A stretch of DNA of 15,319 bases, from positions 1 to 15,319 of the forward strand of contig JAURNA010000199.1 in NCBI GenBank assembly GCA_030830385.1, in the 5' to 3' direction. Every line of letters begins with the position of its first letter. The first letter of the stretch is position 1. A model generated the notes under the pieces. The model saw nothing but the letters and a program-made list of their open reading frames with translations, had not been told where the DNA came from and ran no database searches. The DNA comes from Crocinitomicaceae bacterium (GTDB lineage Bacteria; Bacteroidota; Bacteroidia; Flavobacteriales_D; Crocinitomicaceae). Positions 14,754-15,319 of this stretch are shown here, in pieces. The translations under genes were made by a program, and so were the position numbers.

Positions 14754-15319
14754 TTATAGTTTTAGTTCCTGATCGTATGAATATCCGTGATTGTCACCCA
14801 ATGTAGTGAGGATGAATCCTGCGTTTTGAGAGACGGTACGTTCGTGAATAAGCTCAAGGCATTTTTTGCTGTTCTCAACATCAAGGTGAGAAAACGGTTC
14901 GTCCATAATGAGCCACTCATAGGGTTGCGCAAGTGCCCGAATGATGGCCACTCGCTGCTGCTGTCCCATAGAGAGCAATCCGCATTGCTGCGTCCATTTA
15001 TCTCCAATTCCAAGGAGGTCGAGCAAATCTTGCAGTTCATTATCCGTATACGTCCCGGTGAGTTCATTTTTTATGCGGAGATTGTCCGCGACTGTAAGTT
15101 TTGGAAACAGCTGCAAATCCTGAAATACGATTGATACGGAAGAAGTGCGAATTTTCGACCAGTCTTCTGGTGAAAGCGATCGGATATCGGTTCCGTTATA
15201 GGCCACGGTTCCTTCATAATCACGACGCAAGCCAAAAACGGTCGAGGCAAAGGTGGATTTTCCTTTACCACTTGATGCGTTCAATAAGATGCGTTTTCCA
15301 CCTTCCATCAAAACCTGAT
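14754..15319 (-). CDS. ABC transporter ATPase, 5'-truncated, lacking the H-loop histidine
   Basis: ATP-binding subunit paired with the FtsX-like permease, of the LolD/MacB/FtsE type. The frame is open past the window edge (Gln-Val-Leu before the first Met-like codon), so the N-terminus is missing. Counting from the TTG at 15311, Walker A is ASSGKGKST (Lys18), the Q-loop is VFQDLQLFP (Gln64), the signature is LSMGQ (113-117, usual LSGGQ) and Walker B is LIMDEPFSHLD with Asp137 and Glu138. Where the switch histidine is expected, after the last core strand (FILTT), the sequence reads LGDNHGY, so the usual T-H-D is replaced by T-L-G-D. Only about 15 residues follow, so the protein is short. Either the site is changed or His175 four residues later serves. 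ATP binding looks intact; hydrolysis may be weak. Confidence 0.87.
   Translation of the reverse strand, partial: QVLMEGGKRILLNASSGKGKSTFASTVFGLRRDYEGTVAYNGTDIRSLSPEDWSKIRTSSVSIVFQDLQLFPKLTVADNLRIKNELTGTYTDNELQDLLDLLGIGDKWTQQCGLLSMGQQQRVAIIRALAQPYEWLIMDEPFSHLDVENSKKCLELIHERTVSQNAGFILTTLGDNHGYSYDQELKL

Overview
The window looks like chromosomal DNA from a Bacteroidota bacterium, most likely a flavobacterial lineage. The evidence is a DUF4293 membrane protein, a DUF4369/DUF5106 thiol-disulfide protein, an M1 peptidase with a barrel-like C-terminal half, a near absence of Shine-Dalgarno sequences before start codons, and Bacteroidota-type TAnnTTTG elements just upstream of several genes. GC content looks moderate and even. 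I see no tRNA, rRNA, CRISPR array, insertion sequence, phage gene or clear sign of recent transfer.

Left third (1-4128, plus strand): the 3' part of ornithine aminotransferase (rocD); a mostly non-coding 416-bp stretch that may hold one small secreted-protein ORF on the minus strand; a phosphoglucomutase/phosphomannomutase with a TTG start; and chorismate synthase (aroC). These are primary-metabolism genes. Converging on aroC is a minus-strand pair, a small exported protein followed by a GNAT acetyltransferase (4125-5002), joined by an ATGA overlap.

Middle (5003-7438, plus strand): a divergent 95-bp promoter region, then DUF4293 and an ABC-F ATPase one base apart, probably one operon acting on membrane and ribosome functions respectively.

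Right half (7435-15319, all minus strand), in transcription order: an ABC-type ATPase cut by the window edge and its FtsX-like permease; a long perfect inverted repeat that is a likely terminator; a periplasmic DUF4369/DUF5106/thioredoxin-fold protein; then a 1000-residue M1 metallopeptidase with a putative outer-membrane barrel, coupled by an ATGA overlap to an exported SGNH hydrolase with a MORN-like C-terminus. This block is devoted to the cell envelope: export or lipoprotein release, periplasmic redox or substrate binding, and surface peptide or ester hydrolysis.

Nothing here is plainly a new defence or mobile system. The points most worth a second look are the ABC ATPase without its H-loop histidine, the peptidase-barrel fusion coupled to the SGNH hydrolase, the start-stop codon pair before the TTG start of the phosphohexomutase, and the inverted repeat with a stop codon in its loop.
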